DNA from: Armatimonadota bacterium | Lineage (GTDB): Bacteria; Sysuimicrobiota; Sysuimicrobiia; Sysuimicrobiales; Humicultoraceae | DNA: 64,000 nucleotides | Assembly (NCBI GenBank): GCA_031459855.1 | Contig: JAVKHP010000001.1 | Location: 1,036,059-1,100,058 of the forward strand | Direction of reading: 5' to 3' | Shown here: piece by piece, positions 63,359 to 64,000 of the stretch | Layout: every line of letters starts with the position of its first letter | Numbering within the stretch: position 1 is the first letter of the stretch | Made by a program: the position numbers and the translations under genes | The notes under the pieces: generated by a model | The model's database searches: none | Told to the model about the DNA's origin: nothing | The model's input: the letters and a program-made list of their open reading frames with translations, nothing else

Positions 63359-64000
63359 ATGCGTCCCACGCCGGAGCGTCTGAAGACCTACCTGGACGAG
63401 ATCCGGGCCTTCGTGCACGGGCCGCTGGAGGCCATCGCCGGGGAGCTCGAGCACGGCCGCACGTCGCCGGCCGCCCTGTGGGCGCTGCTGGCCGAGCGCT
63501 CGCTGCTCCGGCTGACCCTGCCGCCGGCCTACGGTGGGTGGGGCCTCGCGCTGTGCGAGTACGTCCCGATCCTGGAGACGGTCGCGCAGTCGCACGGGTC
63601 CGTGCGGATGATCGTGCACGTGCACAACGGCCTGTGGCGCCTGCTGGACCGCTACGGCACCGCCGACCAGAAGGCGCGCTACCTGCACGACTGGGCCACG
63701 GCCGGACGGAAGCTCGCCTTTGCCCTCACGGAGCCCGACGCCGGCACCGGCCCGGACATCAAGACCGAGGCGCGCCGAACCGCCGAGGGCTGGGTGCTGC
63801 AGGGGCGCAAGTGGCTCATCACCTTTGCCGACGTCGCCGACGCCTTCATCGTGGTGGCCTACACCGACCGCAGCCGCGGGGCCGATGGTATCTCGGCGTT
63901 CATCGTCCCGCGCGAGGCGCCGGGGCTGCGCATCACGCTGCAGCCTGATGGCATGGGCCTGGCGGGCACCGGGCACGGCCTGCTGGAGTTCGAGCAGTGC
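63359..64000 (+). CDS. Acyl-CoA dehydrogenase, N-terminal part (runs off the window)
   Basis: An open frame from ATG 63359 to the last base encodes 214 residues of an FAD-dependent acyl-CoA dehydrogenase. The N-terminal helical domain includes LTLPPAYGGWGLALCEYVPI. The FAD/substrate strand LAFALTEPDAGTGPDIKTEA matches the family's (A/S)-(M/L)-T-E-P-x-A-G-S-D-x signature with a variant G-T-G-P-D, followed by WVLQGRKWLITFADVADAFI. The catalytic Glu and the C-terminal domain lie beyond the window. The family oxidises acyl-CoAs, and no CoA ligase is visible nearby. Confidence 0.9.
   Translation, partial: MRPTPERLKTYLDEIRAFVHGPLEAIAGELEHGRTSPAALWALLAERSLLRLTLPPAYGGWGLALCEYVPILETVAQSHGSVRMIVHVHNGLWRLLDRYGTADQKARYLHDWATAGRKLAFALTEPDAGTGPDIKTEARRTAEGWVLQGRKWLITFADVADAFIVVAYTDRSRGADGISAFIVPREAPGLRITLQPDGMGLAGTGHGLLEFEQC

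Overview
The window is a high-GC bacterial chromosome segment that starts just downstream of dnaN, close to the replication origin. The gene order dnaN / S4-domain gene / recF / dciA / remB / gyrB / gyrA is the Bacillota-style origin cluster (dnaN-yaaA-recF-remB-gyrB-gyrA in Bacillus subtilis) with the helicase-loader gene dciA added. The very high GC, many GTG starts, AroK-AroB fusion, MoxR/DUF58/DUF4129 block and many ABC importers fit a deep-branching Terrabacteria-type heterotroph (Bacillota-, Armatimonadota- or Sysuimicrobiota-like). I cannot name a taxon from the sequence alone. No rRNA, tRNA, CRISPR array, prophage, transposase or integrase was seen.

Region by region. 1-6.8 kb holds the replication/topology cluster, with a good sigma70-type promoter before gyrB and a frame-disrupted S4-domain gene between dnaN and recF. 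6.8-10.2 kb carries a mini site-2 protease, a GNAT enzyme, RmuC and a DinB-fold protein. 10.2-14.6 kb is a four-gene block (two FtsX-type permeases, one ABC ATPase and a membrane-anchored CrtC/AttH lipocalin-like protein) resembling attEFGH. 14.8-18.2 kb (minus) is an oligopeptide/nickel-type ABC importer. 18.4-23.9 kb is an almost gapless shikimate operon: aroC, a GNAT gene, fused aroK-aroB, aroQ, aroH and aroA. 24.1-28.7 kb has an esterase-fold protein lacking its nucleophile, then MoxR, DUF58 and DUF4129 proteins. 28.7-34.4 kb has a methyltransferase, an M24-like peptidase homologue and a second peptide-type ABC importer.

34.7-54.4 kb is a long plus-strand catabolic and transport series: M29 aminopeptidase, cyclase/amidohydrolase, VOC protein, carbon-nitrogen hydrolase, SDR, a complete branched-chain-amino-acid-type importer (SBP, two ATPases, two permeases), two tandem molybdenum hydroxylase large subunits, an XRE-cupin regulator with a candidate operator, a BMP/nucleoside-type importer, an isochorismatase-family hydrolase and a cupin. 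Together these suggest uptake and hydrolytic/oxidative breakdown of nitrogenous, possibly heterocyclic, compounds; this is inference. 54.4-59.5 kb (minus) is a second branched-chain-type importer with a Tat-exported binding protein. 59.7-64 kb has a second M24-like protein, an osmoprotectant-type importer whose permease is reduced to its C-terminal third, and the start of an acyl-CoA dehydrogenase.

The observations most worth follow-up are the frame-disrupted S4 gene in the dnaN-recF gap, a perfect 13-bp hairpin with a permease start codon in its loop, the attEFGH-like block with a permease-like N-terminus on the lipocalin protein, the missing osmoprotectant permease, and several enzyme homologues that have lost expected catalytic or metal-binding residues.
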